Assembly: GCF_043290135.1 (NCBI RefSeq) | Contig: NC_134709.1 | Coordinates: 108,518,145 to 108,582,144, forward strand | DNA length: 64,000 nt | Reading direction: 5' to 3' | Origin: Rhipicephalus microplus | Lineage: Eukaryota; Arthropoda; Arachnida; Ixodida; Ixodidae | In this document: piece after piece, positions 1-12,018 of the stretch | How positions within the stretch are numbered: position 1 is the stretch's first letter | Layout of the letters: every line of letters begins with the position of its first letter | Program-made: the position numbers and the translations under genes | The notes under the pieces: generated by a model | Told to the model about the DNA's origin: nothing | Seen by the model: only the letters and a program-made list of their open reading frames with translations | Databases searched by the model: none

Positions 1-380
1 GATATAGCTCCCGGTAGTCGACGCAGAAACACAAGCTGCCGTCCTTTTTTTTTTTTTTTGACGAGTACTACTGGTGATGCCAAAGGACTGTTAGATCGCC
101 AAATAACACCATCTTCCAGCATCGTTTTTACCTTTTTTGAATTGCTTCACGTTGTTTTGGGGCGAAGTGATAAGGATTTTGCGGGATGGGTCTGGCGTCG
201 GAATCAGTGATGATGCGGTGTTTCATCAGTGCCGTTTGATGAACTCTTGATGTGGATACACAAGCAGCCGTGGAACTTGTTGAACAGCGTGAGAAGGCAG
301 TTTCGCTCAATGGGAGATAACGTTGGGCTAACGTCCACAGATTTCGATGTAGTGATTGTAGACGCCGCTGCTTCCTCCAC

Positions 381-1232
381 TTAATGACAATCTACTATTT
401 GAGCGAGTTCGTCGAAACAGGCAATGACCGTGCCTTTGACTACGTGTCGGCGTTCTCTGCTAAAATTTCTAAACAAGAGTTCAGTGCATTCGTCAATAAC
501 AGTGACGACAGCCCTGGCAATAGAAATGCCGCTAGTAAATGCGAGCTTCTTGATGTGTTCAGCGGTGCCAGCACCGTTTTGTAAGATGTCGCAGTGCATG
601 AATACGAGGGAGCAACTTCGTGGCGGTAGTATGACGTCGTCATCGGCAATACGGAAGTGAGGTGGCTGGGGTTCCTTATCAGTAGCAGTGTCTGAGCTTA
701 TAGCGAACGTTACGCTTCTGTCACGGTGGTCAATCAGAGCCCCATATTCGCGCAAGAAATCTGTTCTCAATATGAACTGTTTACAGCCATCGTGAAAATG
801 ACGAGGGTGGCGACAACGGTGGAACCAGCGATGAAGAGTCGGGCCGTGCACTTTCCAACCGGTGTCATCAACTGACCTCCTGCAGTTCTTATATTGGGTC
901 CATGCCATGGCATCTTCACCGTCCTTAGTCTTTTGGCTAGCTGCAGGCCTAATTATAGAAAAGTTGGAGCCGGTGTCCACAAGAGACGTCGCTCGGTGGC
1001 TGTCAATGTGAACGACGAGGTCAGCGCTGATAACGTAGGTTACGTCAGCAGTTGTCTCATTCGTCGGATTAGTCGTTGCTGTCGTCTTCTTCGGCATCTG
1101 TGGCTTCGAGCTGTCATTTGTCTGCAATGGGGGCCGTTCGGAATTTCGATTATTGTTAACCCTACCCCCAAGGTCGCTGCGTCTAGTTTCTCCATCGCGG
1201 GCTAGAGGACGTGCCCCTGGTGACGTCGGCAA
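381..1232 (-). pseudogene. Gypsy retropepsin-like aspartic protease region
   Basis: An open stretch of 283 codons carries the retropepsin signature VDTGSNFSII (D-T/S-G active-site motif) near residue 85, and a downstream ILRTDFLREYGALID segment matches the second conserved protease block (hydrophobic-G/R-x-D). It follows gag and precedes reverse transcriptase as in Ty3/Gypsy elements. It would cleave the Gag-Pol polyprotein. It is internally open here but lies in a frame-broken element. Confidence 0.75.
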
Positions 1233-2640
1233 AACTACGACGATTAGGGGAACTGGCCCGCGCTGAAGAGGTAGAACGTGATCCGGGCATTACTGTATTC
1301 TGCGGCAGTGTGTTCACAGGGGCGTCATTGTACATGCGTCGATCGTCGTACGTAGCGTAATCAGCGTAGCGAGGAAATCTCGAATACTGAGCGTCGCGAT
1401 AACTGCAAACTCGGTAGACGTGCCCAGCTTCGCCACAACGAAAACATACCAGTAGATGGTAAGCGGTACGCCACAAATCAGTTTTTCGACGCTGGTGGGT
1501 AAGTGGGGACTCACTACTGGGCTATGTTGTGGGACTCGCATGTTGGCTATATGGCATTCGTCTTGTCGGGAAAATCGACGAGGTTGGGAAAGTCGTCAGC
1601 GCTGAGAGCGGCTGTGTTTGCAGGGTTGGTGGTGGTTCAGTCATTGGAGTCCGCTGAGCTGAAGGCGCGACAACGGGGCATCGTACTGCATCAGCATAAG
1701 TAAGATGTCGTCGCACATCACCATAGGTGGATGAAGAGAAAGCCTGACAGACCTCATCCCGGACAACATCGGCGACAAAGGACAATGCCGGCGTCGGTTC
1801 GGATGCTGGAGTGAAACCAAGCTGCCGAAGCTCCTCCCTAAAATTTTCCCGGACGACTCCCCGCAGAGGCCTGTCGTTGTCGGAAAGGCTCGCTTCAGCC
1901 GTAACCAAACTACTCGCTCGAAAGTTGACCGGGTTCTGCTGGCGGTACCATTGCTGTAGGGCCCGTTCAATAGCTGTGGCTTCTTTCGTGAACTCTGAGC
2001 TAGTGCGGCTGGTGGATTTCTGGCAAGCCCAACAAACAGTTGCTTCTTCACGCGTCGCATTAGATAACGCAGCTTCCTGTCTTCCATCTTCTGGGGATCT
2101 GGCCTGCCGAAAAAAACGGCTCATGTCCTTAGCGAACACAGCAACGCTCTCATTTGGTTTTTGAATATGCGAGCTTCCCAGAGACGTTGCGCATTCTCCT
2201 TTCTGTCGAGACTAGTAAAGGTGTCAACACGCTGGTTGCGGAAGTATAGCCAAGCTTCTTTCCCTGTTTGTGTACCACGTCTGGGCGTTGCCTTTCAGGT
2301 AGAACTAAACATTCGCGAGCTCGTCTTCTGGTGTTTCCCACTGGTTGTACTTCGCACAGCGTTCGAACTGGTCCAGCCAGTATTGGGCGCCTTCATAAGT
2401 CTTACCATGAAAGCAATCAGGAATGATGGGATTCTGTAGTGTCATGTGCACGGCCATGGTGGCTGAAGGAGGCAAGTGATTGCTGGCAGTTTCTCGCAAA
2501 GGATTGAGCTCGGGAGCCAGGCCTAGCAGACGGCGACTGAAATGGTGGACTGGGGTGTGGACGCGTATTAGTGATACCGAGCTCGAATGTCGGGTCCGCG
2601 AAGGGGTGCCAAGCATGAAGACTACCCAGCACCTCCACCA
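1183..2640 (-). pseudogene. Gypsy gag, frameshifted
   Basis: Capsid-like gag in several overlapping frames. An N-terminal stretch near 2,440-2,305 reads PDCFHGKTYEGAQYWLDQFE, a usual Ty3/Gypsy gag motif (tyrosine/tryptophan-rich, 'W+..FE'). A middle part covers 2,139-1,522. A zinc knuckle is visible at about 1,440 (CFRCGEAGHVYRVC, C-x2-C-x4-H-x4-C). The reading frame changes at least twice, so it is a decayed copy. Its role would be to form the virus-like particle and bind the element RNA. Confidence 0.75.
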
Positions 2641-2641
2641 G

Positions 2642-3500
<859 letters not shown>

Positions 3501-3596
3501 TGCCATCTTGTTTAGACAGCAAAGTAGCCTGCATCGTGTTTGCCTACGATTTGGTCTTCTCGGAGCTGTCTATGTTGCCGAGTACGTGAGAATTGG

Positions 3597-3860
3597 AATG
3601 AGACCTAAGATTGCCGCCTTTCTAGCTGTCTATTTAGCCGTCTATGGTGAATATTGGAACGCACCCCTAATTTCGCGGTGGCGAGGAGGAGAGTATCGTA
3701 TGCCTTGGCTGGCCTCTGGCTTTACGTTGAACCATTTTGCTGTAGTTACCGGGCGCAAAAATGTCACGGCAATCATTGCAGTTTCCCTTCGCGAAAAGCG
3801 CGCGCTTTTTAGACTCGGCGAAGTAACAAATGAGAAGCTTATTCGCTTGCATCCGTACTT
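3597..3860 (+). other. Possible alternative first exon, copy A (uncertain)
   Basis: An open frame ends at a good donor (CTT|GTGAGT, GT at 3,861) and leaves two bases, the phase needed to join the finger exon at 4,041. A conserved in-frame ATG lies at 3,597. The second ATG seen in copy B (sequence AAAATGGCCGCC) is ATT here. The two copies differ by about 14% over 240 bp with no frame-breaking indel, yet many changes are amino-acid altering and no known domain is visible. A GCCATCTTG (YY1-like) motif at 3,502 could mark a promoter. This may be chance. Confidence 0.3.
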
Positions 3861-4040
3861 GTGAGTACGGTTTGTGCGTAATTCATGCGCGATAAACGCG
3901 GGGCATGTTTCGATCTGCTTTCCATTCCGCGAATGACCTTATAATTTGTTGCTATCGCGTTCATTGCTTCACGTTTGCGTCAAAGCTGTAACCTTTTTTT
4001 ATTTGTGCCACAAAAAGCCTCTCACATTTTCATTATGCAC

Positions 4041-4698
4041 ATCATCCCATCTGAAGAAAGCCAAGAAAGTGCAGTCGAGTGGCGAGGATTCCAAGGCTGA
4101 AGTACACCAGTGCGGCTTTTGCAAAAAGATGTTGCGCAGCAAGAGCGCCATGAAGAGGCACCAGCTCACGCACACCGGAGAGAAACGGTACTCGTGCTCG
4201 GAATGCGGCAACAAGTTTGTTCGTAAGGAGAACATGAAGCGCCACAAGCGAATGCACACCGGCGAGCGGCCGTTCGAGTGCGACGTGTGCGGCCAGAGGT
4301 TCACTCGCAACGCCGTCCTGGCGAACCACAGGCACCGCCACACCGGAGAGAGGCCCTACTCTTGCTCGCTGTGTCCGGCCACGTTCGGCACCAGGTTCGC
4401 GATGACGACGCACACGGCGGGCCACAAGCGCAAGGCTCCCTACGAGTGCCTCATGTGCGGCATGAAGTTCGTCTCGGGCAAAAAGTTCGACAGTCACGTG
4501 CGCAACCACTCGGCGAAGAGGCCGTACGTGTGTCACCTGTGCTCAACCGACTTCATTCAAAAGTACCAACTACGTGTCCATCTCGCCAAGCACTCTGGCG
4601 AGAAGCCCCATCAGTGCAACGTCTGCCACAGGGCGTTCTCGAGGCGAGTGTCGCTCGTGAATCACATGAGCACCAAGCACAATGCTGAGGAAGATTGA
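4041..4698 (+). CDS. C2H2 zinc-finger exon, copy A (splice acceptor damaged)
   Basis: Terminal coding exon with seven consecutive C2H2 fingers (C-x2-C-x12-H-x3-H, the last with x4), joined mostly by TGEK/TGER-type linkers, then an acidic tail NAEED and stop. Such arrays bind DNA in the nucleus and usually regulate transcription; the target cannot be read from sequence. It differs from copy B by 16 substitutions in about 660 bp, of which I count six amino-acid changes and ten silent, which points to constraint on the fingers. No finger cysteine or histidine is lost. The base pair that is the acceptor AG in copy B (40,535-40,536) reads AC at 4,039-4,040, so normal splicing should fail. A cryptic AG within TCGAG|TGG, a few codons downstream, would keep the frame. 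Confidence 0.8.
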
Positions 4699-4799
4699 CT
4701 GAAGAAGTGGCAGACGCATGTCTCCTTACTGGCATTGAGTGTGACAGCGTGGTGTGGCTCGATGTTAGGATTCATTGAGTCCGTGCTATTTCAATTTGC

Positions 4800-4805
4800 A
4801 TTAAA
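4800..4805 (+). terminator. Poly(A) signal ATTAAA (copy A)
   Basis: ATTAAA about 100 bp after the zinc-finger stop codon, at the same relative place as in copy B (41,298-41,303). Confidence 0.5.
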
Positions 4806-5370
4806 GTATCTTGTTATACGACTTCGTGACGTAATCGCATGGTCGCGTGTGTTATTTTCTTGCGATGGGGTGGTAACCTCAAAGTACGCTTGACGAACAC
4901 TGGATGTTCTCGATTTGAGAGGAATATACATTAATTGCGTTCTTCGGGTAGCTGGTGCGTTGTCGGAGAAATATTGGAGGCACAAAGTAACGAGCACAAG
5001 AAACGACAGGGCTGGCGCCAACTATCACCGGATATGTTGGAAATAACTTTGCATCTTAGGTAACTTTAACCCCATGTGCATGTCACATGTGTAATCACTG
5101 TTACAAATTGTCATACAACCTCAAGTTATCAAGAGTTGTGTAAAAGTGCAATTTGCTGCTATAAACATTGATAGATGACACACTGACGCGCAGCAATATA
5201 TAACAACAAATTGCACTTCTTAGACCAGTCTTCATAACTGAAGAACGCCTGTCAGTCTGTAACGGTGATTACCCATGTGATTCGCGTTTGAAGTTAACTG
5301 GGATGCAAGGTTATTTCCAACAAATCCGTTGTTAGTCGGCGTCAGTACTATCGTTTCTTATCCTCGGTCG
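4806..5370. other. Intergenic spacer
   Basis: AT-rich sequence nearly identical (about 99%) to 41,304-41,867. No coding or mobile-element signature recognised. Confidence 0.5.
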
Positions 5371-5604
5371 CCCCACCGCGGTGGTCTAGTGGCTAAAGTA
5401 CTAGGCTGCTGACCCGCAAGTCGTGGGATTGAATCCCGGCTGCGGCGGCTGCATTTCCAAAGGAGGTGGAAATGTTGTAGGCCCATGTGCTCAGATTTCG
5501 GTGCACGTTAAAGAACCCCAGGTGGTCTAAATTTCCGGAGTCCTCCACTACAACGTTCTCATATACATATGGTTGTTTTGGGACGTTAAACCCCACATAT
5601 CATC
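5371..5604 (+). mobile_element. Ruka-type tRNA-derived SINE
   Basis: Begins CCCCACCGCGGTGGTCTAGT (tRNA A-box region), has a B-box-like GATTGAATCCC, then the conserved body (AAAGAACCCCAGGTGG, TTTTGGGACGTTAAACCCCA). This head and body match the tick SINE family I know as Ruka. It is shared with copy B at 41,868-42,098, so it predates the duplication. Confidence 0.88.
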
Positions 5605-6105
5605 TTTTCCTCGTTTATTTATACCGTCAATATTTATTCGACCATGCACCAGCTGGTCCAAGAACCCATTTTAGTCGCTTAAATTAAATGTCATCCAACT
5701 TTGGAATGGTGACTATGACCACCTTTTGGAATACTACGCTGTCTGATAAAGTTAGATCACCACTTGGTACACGAGACGTCTACATTTAAGGCCTTAACAC
5801 GTATGCGCTGTACAATGCCCCGCTACCCTGCGCCATGGCTTTGGCATATGGATGCGGGTCTGCTCAGGGACTCGTCCCCCTGTCTGTTACACAACTTCCT
5901 CCGCGCCAGAACTCTTGCGTTGTAGAAAGTAGGCGCCTGCACAGTTCGTATGTGGGGACGTATACGATTATGGCTGAGGAAGGAACAGCTGGATGGAATT
6001 TGATGAAGTTGGGCGCGAATTTCCAAGTGACTGAAGAAGACTGGTAAGCTTCCATTGATGGCTTTTGCTGAATTATGTCGGTATGGTCAATATTTCATTC
6101 TTCAG

Positions 6106-6191
6106 ACGATAGTTATAGAGCGAGAACAGAACAACGACAAAGGGACAAGAAGGAGTTGTCGTCACTCTGTTCTCGCGCTATAACTATCTTC
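6106..6191. mobile_element. Fold-back MITE-like element
   Basis: Imperfect inverted repeats of about 30-35 bp face each other: GATAGTTATAGAGCGAGAAC on the left and GTTCTCGCGCTATAACTATC on the right, with a short centre. An identical arrangement is at 42,603-42,688. No coding capacity. Confidence 0.75.
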
Positions 6192-6626
6192 ATGTCATAC
6201 CAACTAGCCCATACCGCCACACTTCTAATTTACTTCGAAGATTGCTAGACAAGGGCTAACACAAATTTTACCTTGTTGTATACACGGACACCGCGGTAAA
6301 ATGTTGGCTGAGTTGATGTCTGTTCACCGAAACGTGTGCGTGCATACCTGAAGCTGAGCACGAAACTTAGGCTGCGGTAAAGCCAGGTGAGAAGATCTTG
6401 CGGCATATCAGTCATAACGCTGTTCTAATAATCGTAATGCGAGAAATGACACAATTGACGCACAGAACCACATAACACAGCTGCTTGGGGACACTGAGTT
6501 TGTCTGGGTCCTTTGTGTTTTTTCTCACTACATTGTAATTATTAACAAGCACCTCTGCAACTAGCTCAAGAACAAGTCATTCTGCAATGCTGCATGCCCC
6601 AGATACGCTGTAAACTTGAGTGGATT

Positions 6627-7735
6627 TATTTATTCATTCATTTATTTTTTCATATACCCTAAGGGCCCATGTGGTCATTACATACCAGGGGGGGGGGGGG
6701 GGGTTGATACAATATTGCAGGGTTATGTCTACGAAAGAAATGTTTACACAGAACATGCGAAAGAGATAAAAGTAAAAACACAAATTCGCATCACGGAAAG
6801 TATGGTAATGCGATGCAGCACTTAGCGAGGCATGAAACAAGGCATATAATTAAGGTAATATTGGCGCTAGACTAAGCAATAAAAAAGCTACAAAGTATTA
6901 CACTTCAACATTCGACATCTGCTTTAATCTGCTGACATATGTGCCGTAATTGCACCCCATTGCAGCATCGCTTGGCAGTTTATTGTAATGATAAATCACG
7001 GTAAACAATGGTGAGTCACAAAAGAGGTTAGTACAGGCAAACATGGGTTGCATTTTGTAAGCATGATCCAGGTGTGGAAAAATGCAATGAGCTGGTTTAA
7101 TCTGTGAATGTAAGAAGGATAAATCAGTAAACCTGTGGAAATGAGACAGCAGTGCGATAAGCCTACGTTTTTCTTGAACAGGTTATTTCAACTACGTTCT
7201 AATAGCTGTTATGCTATATACCCGGGAATATTTTTTTGTGCTAAAGTGGGCTGCTTTGTTTTGAATGACCTCAAGATTATGAATAAGGTGTTGCTAGTTG
7301 GTACGTAAAATAAGGGCGGCGCATTCCATTTTCGAGCGAACTAAAGTTGTGTATGCAAGAAATTTGGTGGGCTCGTTAGCAGAGTGCAAATTTTGTTTAA
7401 TGAATCCTAGAGCTTTTAAAGCCTTACTGGCTATTGCCTCAACGTGAGTATTCTATGAGAGGTTGTGTGCAGGATAAACGCCTAAGTATTTTATTGTGTG
7501 AACATTTTTCACTGGTATATTGTTAATCATGTAAGCATGTCACTCAGGTTTCGTAGTTCCTGTAAATTGAACGTACTTCACTCCGAAAGAATTTATTTCA
7601 ATTTCCCATTGATAGCGCCAGTGGGTTATTCGGTGAATGTCACATTGTGGCGTGCTCACATGGATATGGTTAGTAATTTCTTTCTTAATTACACAATCAT
7701 CTGCAAAAAGTCTGATTGAGAATGACAATTGATTA
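6627..7735 (-). pseudogene. 5'-truncated CR1-like LINE fragment
   Basis: Minus-strand remnant. An ATTTATT-rich 3' tail at about 6,627-6,650 faces the low-coordinate side, followed inward by decayed C-terminal reverse transcriptase coding. At about 7,700 the frame reads SIRLFADDCVI, the catalytic FADD box, and around 7,450-7,300 it reads like the usual 'YxxLGVxxxxxLSWNxHVE' thumb region. A G-homopolymer of 14 bp lies at about 6,690. It is present in both copies (43,121-44,232) and lacks ORF1 and the endonuclease. Confidence 0.8.
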
Positions 7736-7772
7736 TTTAGTTCATTGACTTAAATTACGAATGTGATTGGCC

Positions 7773-8180
7773 TTAACACAGTACCTCGTCCACTTTCCGG
7801 CACAACGCGAGCACGTCCTGAATGTAGGAGACATACGACTCAGTTGAGGACTGCACACAAGTGGCGCGTTCTTTTCGCGCTTCCATTTGGCGACCGGACG
7901 GGTCCCCAAAGATGTCGCGTAGTCGCTCCTTGAAGATAATATCCCAGCTGGTGATCTCGGTCTGATGGGCGTCGAACCAAACACGTGGCGTGCCGTCCAA
8001 GTAAAAGATTACGTTGGCGAGCATCATGGGTCCCATCGGTGTGTCTGGCTAACACACTCGTACATACGGAGCCAGTAGTCACCGTAAAGCCCAGGTTGTG
8101 CGGAGAACGTACCGGCTGCAGCTACAGATAGTCACTGACGGGTTGTTGTCATTGGTAGCCATGGCCGGAGACTGAACGGT
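7773..8180 (-). pseudogene. Second Gypsy element: gag N-terminal fragment
   Basis: The minus strand reads MATNDNNPSV from an ATG near 8,162 and then, after a frame change, MLANVIFYLDGTPRVWFDAH and ERLRDIFGDPSGR. This is the capsid motif of tick Ty3/Gypsy elements. The fragment stops where the CR1-like piece begins (about 7,740). It lies 3' of an integrase, so it belongs to a second element or to an LTR-sharing tandem. Confidence 0.7.
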
Positions 8181-8438
8181 GCAGCCACTGCGAAGCTTCG
8201 TGGTGAGGACGGGGGATGTTCCACCTTCACCAGATATGTTTCGGATAAGACGCGACGCCTTATCGACGAGGCTGTGGATGAGATGTACTTAAAACGAGCA
8301 GTAATGGCGTGACCGGTTCACCACCGATCGAGCGGAGACGGAGACCGCCCTTCGTCCTCTTCGTCAGGCACACACGCACATCGTCCCACAAAATGACAAC
8401 ATGCATGTAGCATGATCTCTACCGGCAGAAGCGCCGTC
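8181..8438 (-). repeat. Putative LTR between integrase and gag
   Basis: About 260 bp separate the integrase stop from a downstream gag start on the same strand, the position expected of an LTR shared by two tandem copies. I could not confirm LTR ends because no second copy lies in the same unit. The copy-B equivalent (about 44,660-44,912) is slightly shorter. Confidence 0.4.
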
Positions 8439-9690
8439 TCAGCGCATCTCGATGTAAACGTCAGTGGGAAAATGGTAAGGCTTTAAGCGTGCCACATGTA
8501 CACTATCGGTGGTCTGCGGTGCAGTTGAAAGCAATGAGGCAGCAGGGGCAATTTCGTATGTCACAGGAGTAATTTCACGAAGGACTCGATATGGACCTGT
8601 GTAGCGGGAAAGAAGTTTTTCCGACAAGCTGTCTTGACGAGTCGGGGGCCACAGCAGCACCAATGAACCGGGTAACAAGTGCACGTAGCGATGCCGTTGA
8701 TTGTACAAACGCCGCTGGTTCTCTTGAGAGGCCAGGAAGCGAGCACGGGTTATTTCGCGTGCGTGGGCAGCCCGAGTGATAGCGTCAAGGGCATATTCGC
8801 TGGTCGGTGTCGTGGTAGGCGGAATGACTGTATCTATGGGTAATGTAGGTTCTCGGCCGAACAACAGAAAAAATAGGGAGTAAGCGGCAGTGTCATGGCG
8901 AGAAGAATTGTAGGCAAGTGTGAATACGGCTACGCGAGGTCCCACTCGGTATGGTTGGTAGAAACATTAGTGAGTATGTGTGCAAGAGTTCGATTATGAC
9001 GCTCCGTGAGTTCATTGGTTTGCGGGTGGTATGACGTTGTTAGCTTGTGTCTCGTTTGACAGGACTGTGAGATGTCGGCTATCACCTTCGACAAAAAGGT
9101 GTGGCCACGGTATGTAAGCAGCTGCCGTGGGACTCCGTGTTGCAAAATCACGTCCTTGTGAAGGAAGTCGGCGACATCTCTAGTGCAGCTTGATGGAAGA
9201 GCTCGTGTGATAGCATAACCCGTGGCGTAGTCGGTTATGCTATTACTTGTTACCTGAGGAAGACAAGGGGAAAAGGCCAAGTAGGTCCAAGCCAACACGA
9301 CGAACGGTTCTGACGGAATGTCAAGTGGTTGAAGGCATCCGGCGGGAAGTGTCACTGGTGTTTTGCGGCGCTGGCATTTCTCACAAGCCGCAACGTATCC
9401 TCTGACTGAGTATGCAAGCCCTGGCCAAAAGAAGCGTCGGCGTATTCAGTCGTAAGTGTGTGACACACCAAGGTGACGAGCAGTCGGAAGGTCATGAAGT
9501 TCATGTAGAACTTCCGAGCAAAGGTGTTTCGGAATGACAAGCAGCAGGGCCGGTCCATCCGGCTCAAAACTTGGGCGTTATAAGACACCATTGTGGAGCA
9601 CGAATGAGCGATGGGACTCATTGGAAGATGGTGAATCAAGGCGCTCGATGATAGCACGCAAGGACGCATCATGGCGCTTCTCATCACCAA
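8439..9690 (-). pseudogene. Second Gypsy element: integrase, frame-broken
   Basis: A DDE integrase core reads HGVPRQLLTYRGHTFLSKVI and SYHPQTNELTERHNRTLAHI at 9,355-8,930, followed by a C-terminal part with FGREPTLPIDTV and LSRYTGPYRVLREI (chromodomain-like or GPY/F-type module) at 8,945-8,439. The GPY motif is typical of Ty3/Gypsy integrases. Stops and frame shifts separate the zinc-binding part (about 9,690-9,352), the core and the tail, and the second catalytic Asp context reads YRGH where DRGH is usual. It is inactive; copy B retains the D (DRGH). Confidence 0.85.
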
Positions 9691-9779
9691 TGCATGTCAT
9701 TTGCGAAAGGGAAAAGACGCAAGGCTCGGCGTCAGTCACGGTCAGGCATAGTGATCGACTTAGCAACCGGGTATCGGGA

Positions 9780-10400
9780 CAGGCAGTCTGCGTCCTTATG
9801 TAGGCGTCCGGACTTGCACGTCACCGTGTAGGTATACTCTTGCAATCGCAGAGCCCAGCGCCCGAGCCGGCCAGTAGGATCCTTCAGTGACGAAAGCCAA
9901 CATAGCGCATGGTGGTGCGTTATTACAGAGAAACTCGTGGTATATAAATATGGGTGGAACTTTGTGACTACTCAAATGAAATCAAGACATTCACGCTCTG
10001 TTATTGAATAGTTGCGCTCAGAAGCTGTGAGAAGGATAGCGTAAGTGATGACTTGGTCGTATCCCCGCTGGCGTTTGGCTAGGACGGCTCCGTTCCCGTG
10101 ACCACTCGCATTGGTTCTGACTTCTGTCGGAGCAGACGGGTCAAAGTGGGCCAATAGAGGTGGAGTAGTGAGGAGGGTGATGAGTTAAGAAAAGGCGGCA
10201 TCTTGAGCGGCACCCCACGTAAAAGTTGCGTCTTTCTTCAGAAGGTCGGTGAGTGGTCGAGCGATCGTTGCAAAATCTTAGACGAACCTTCTAAAATAAA
10301 AACAAAGTCCCACAAGGCTCTGGACGTCTTTGACAAACTGCAGTACTGGAAAATATTTTTCGCAGGAAATTTTTGGGGAAACACTTTTAAACTTAGGTAG
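9780..10400 (-). pseudogene. Second Gypsy element: RNase H and end of reverse transcriptase
   Basis: The minus strand reads HFDPSAPTEVRTNASGHGNG and SERNYSITERECL, the RNase H start of Ty3/Gypsy Pol, where the usual D in 'TDASG' is N. Upstream, about 10,370-10,170, a decayed FVKDVQSLVGLCFYFRR stretch resembles the RT connection region. The element is truncated near 10,380, and no RT fingers or palm are seen beyond. Confidence 0.8.
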
Positions 10401-10419
10401 GTATTTTCTTAAAGTAAAT

Positions 10420-10800
10420 CAGAGATGGTCGAGTGCCAAGATTGAGGCGGATGGCGTGGAATGACCCGCCTCTTTCCAAAGCAGTTTAGAGATCTGGCAT
10501 TGCTTTATGGTGGAATACTTGATTTCCGCGCAGAATGTTTGGGTTTGATTTCTGTTGGGACCCTGATATTTCCTACATGCTTTCGTCTGGTCAACGCTGC
10601 TGAGGTCAGCTTTACGAGCAAATCTCCTTAGGGTATGGGTCGTTCCCTCGTAGTTGTATGTTGTAGCAGCCACTTTGAGTTAGTTTTAAGAATTGCTCAT
10701 TTGATGGCACGCTTTGTATACGTTTTTCGAAATATTATCAGCTAAAGGCGTTAGTAGATTTCTTATAATAAATTCACAGCATATCTACAGGGTTATTATT
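10420..10800. other. Unassigned spacer
   Basis: Shared with 46,890-47,275. Contains an 84-codon open frame on the minus strand with no recognisable motif. I see nothing further. Confidence 0.4.
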
Positions 10801-10900
10801 GATGAGTGGGGCGAAGCATTCCTCTGTCTGTCCGATGCGTGTTCGAGTGTGATTGTAATGGATGGCTGAATGGGCAGACCAACGCTTCGCCCTACTCATC
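10801..10900. mobile_element. 100-bp fold-back MITE-like element
   Basis: The left arm GATGAGTGGGGCGAAGC and right arm GCTTCGCCCTACTCATC are 17-bp inverted repeats with one mismatch, exactly at the two ends of a 100-bp segment. It is present with the same length in copy B (47,276-47,375). Confidence 0.7.
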
Positions 10901-11129
10901 GCTGACTACGTGTAAAGGCTGTGAGTTTTTTTTTTTTTTCTTCGGCGCTCTCTCGTTTGAATGACAGTATCTGTTCTCGCAGTTGCTGGGTAGATATAAA
11001 CTTGTTCAACCTTGCAGCGTAAAAAAGGCAGATCTCACGTTCCGTGGGAATCGATGATTACGAAGCACGAATGAGGGAGGTTGATATGCAACTTTAACAT
11101 CAGCACAACGTTTCGAGGTGGAGGTAAAT

Positions 11130-11480
11130 TATGCTGTACGTGACTTCCATTCCATGATTGTCATGTTTGGACGTGTATTTTACCCTCTTCAACTATTCAC
11201 GTCACCTGATAGCAAATTTTGTAAATGTAAAGCTAGTGAAACGGCCATGAGCTTGCTATGAGCGTAGCATGTATATTCAAGGTTTACTTGACATGCATAC
11301 CAAGATTATCATGTTTGGATGTGTCATTTATCTTCGTCGTCCGTACGCGTCATGCAATGCCAAATTTGTTGTACGTGGAGCTTGCAAAACAGCCGCGAGC
11401 GCATCATGGAGGGCCCAGTATACTCCGACATAACGTTGAGGCGTACGCAAGCGGGAAGCAGCGACGCTACGCTAACAAAA
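11130..11480. repeat. Degenerate ~149-bp satellite repeats, left flank of GC core
   Basis: About two diverged monomers containing the recurring words 'CATGATTRTCATGTTTG', 'CACGTCACGTAAT', 'AAATTTGGTACATGTGAAGC' and 'AACGGCCGCGAGC'. They lead directly into the GC-rich core. Confidence 0.7.
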
Positions 11481-11775
11481 CGTGAGCACTTTATAGTCTG
11501 ACGCCAGGCATGACCAGCGCGACCAGCATCTGTCGGCGCTACCCGGCGGCAAACGGCAGGAAATGTGACATGCTGCATTTCGTGCCGACGAGGTTACCCA
11601 GACTGCACCACGTCTGCCTCTCTTCGTGACGGAGGGACGCCTGGTGTGCTCAAACGCGCATGCGTCTAATCCATGCAACGCGGCGAGCGCCTCTCGGCGC
11701 CTGGCGTGGCACCACCGGCGTCACGCGACGAAACGAACCCCGGCGCACACGCACGCCGGGTCACGAAGCGTATTT
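11481..11775. repeat. GC-rich core of the satellite composite
   Basis: About 295 bp of GC-rich sequence between two blocks of ~149-bp repeats. It recurs in copy B (47,940-48,235) and, more diverged and inverted, at 31,950-32,300. Conserved words include GCATGCG, GTCGGCACRAA and TTGCCGCCGGG. On the minus strand a frame is open in two of the three copies, but indels between copies argue against coding. Confidence 0.65.
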
Positions 11776-11935
11776 GCGCATTGACTCTGGCAAGTAGTCA
11801 TGTTCTCGCATGACACGCTTCTCATGATTATCGTGTCCACACCAGTCACATACCACCGTCATCAATTCACGTGACGTAATGCAAAATTCGGCACATGTGA
11901 AGCCAGCGAAACGTCCGCAAGTGCATATAGACGTC
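11776..11935. repeat. ~149-bp satellite repeat, right flank of GC core
   Basis: One monomer: GTAGTCATGTTCTCGCATGAC, TCATGATTATCGTGTCCACACC, then CACGTGACGTAATGCAAAAT and CATGTGAAGCCAGCGAAACG. It completes the satellite-core-satellite composite. Confidence 0.65.
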
Positions 11936-12018
11936 AGGCTCTACCCAGGCGGCGCTGCGAAAAACGCCGCCAACAGCGCCCCCATCGCCACGCCGAAGAT
12001 AATTGGGAAGTGCACAGT

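Noticed and set aside
4042..4536. 164-codon minus-strand frame across the zinc-finger exon
   Set aside because: Shadow of the finger array, rich in Arg/His/Val because of the complementary codons.
10801..10900. Rho-independent-type terminator
   Set aside because: The inverted repeats lie at the ends of a 100-bp unit, and the genome is eukaryotic; a MITE is the better reading.
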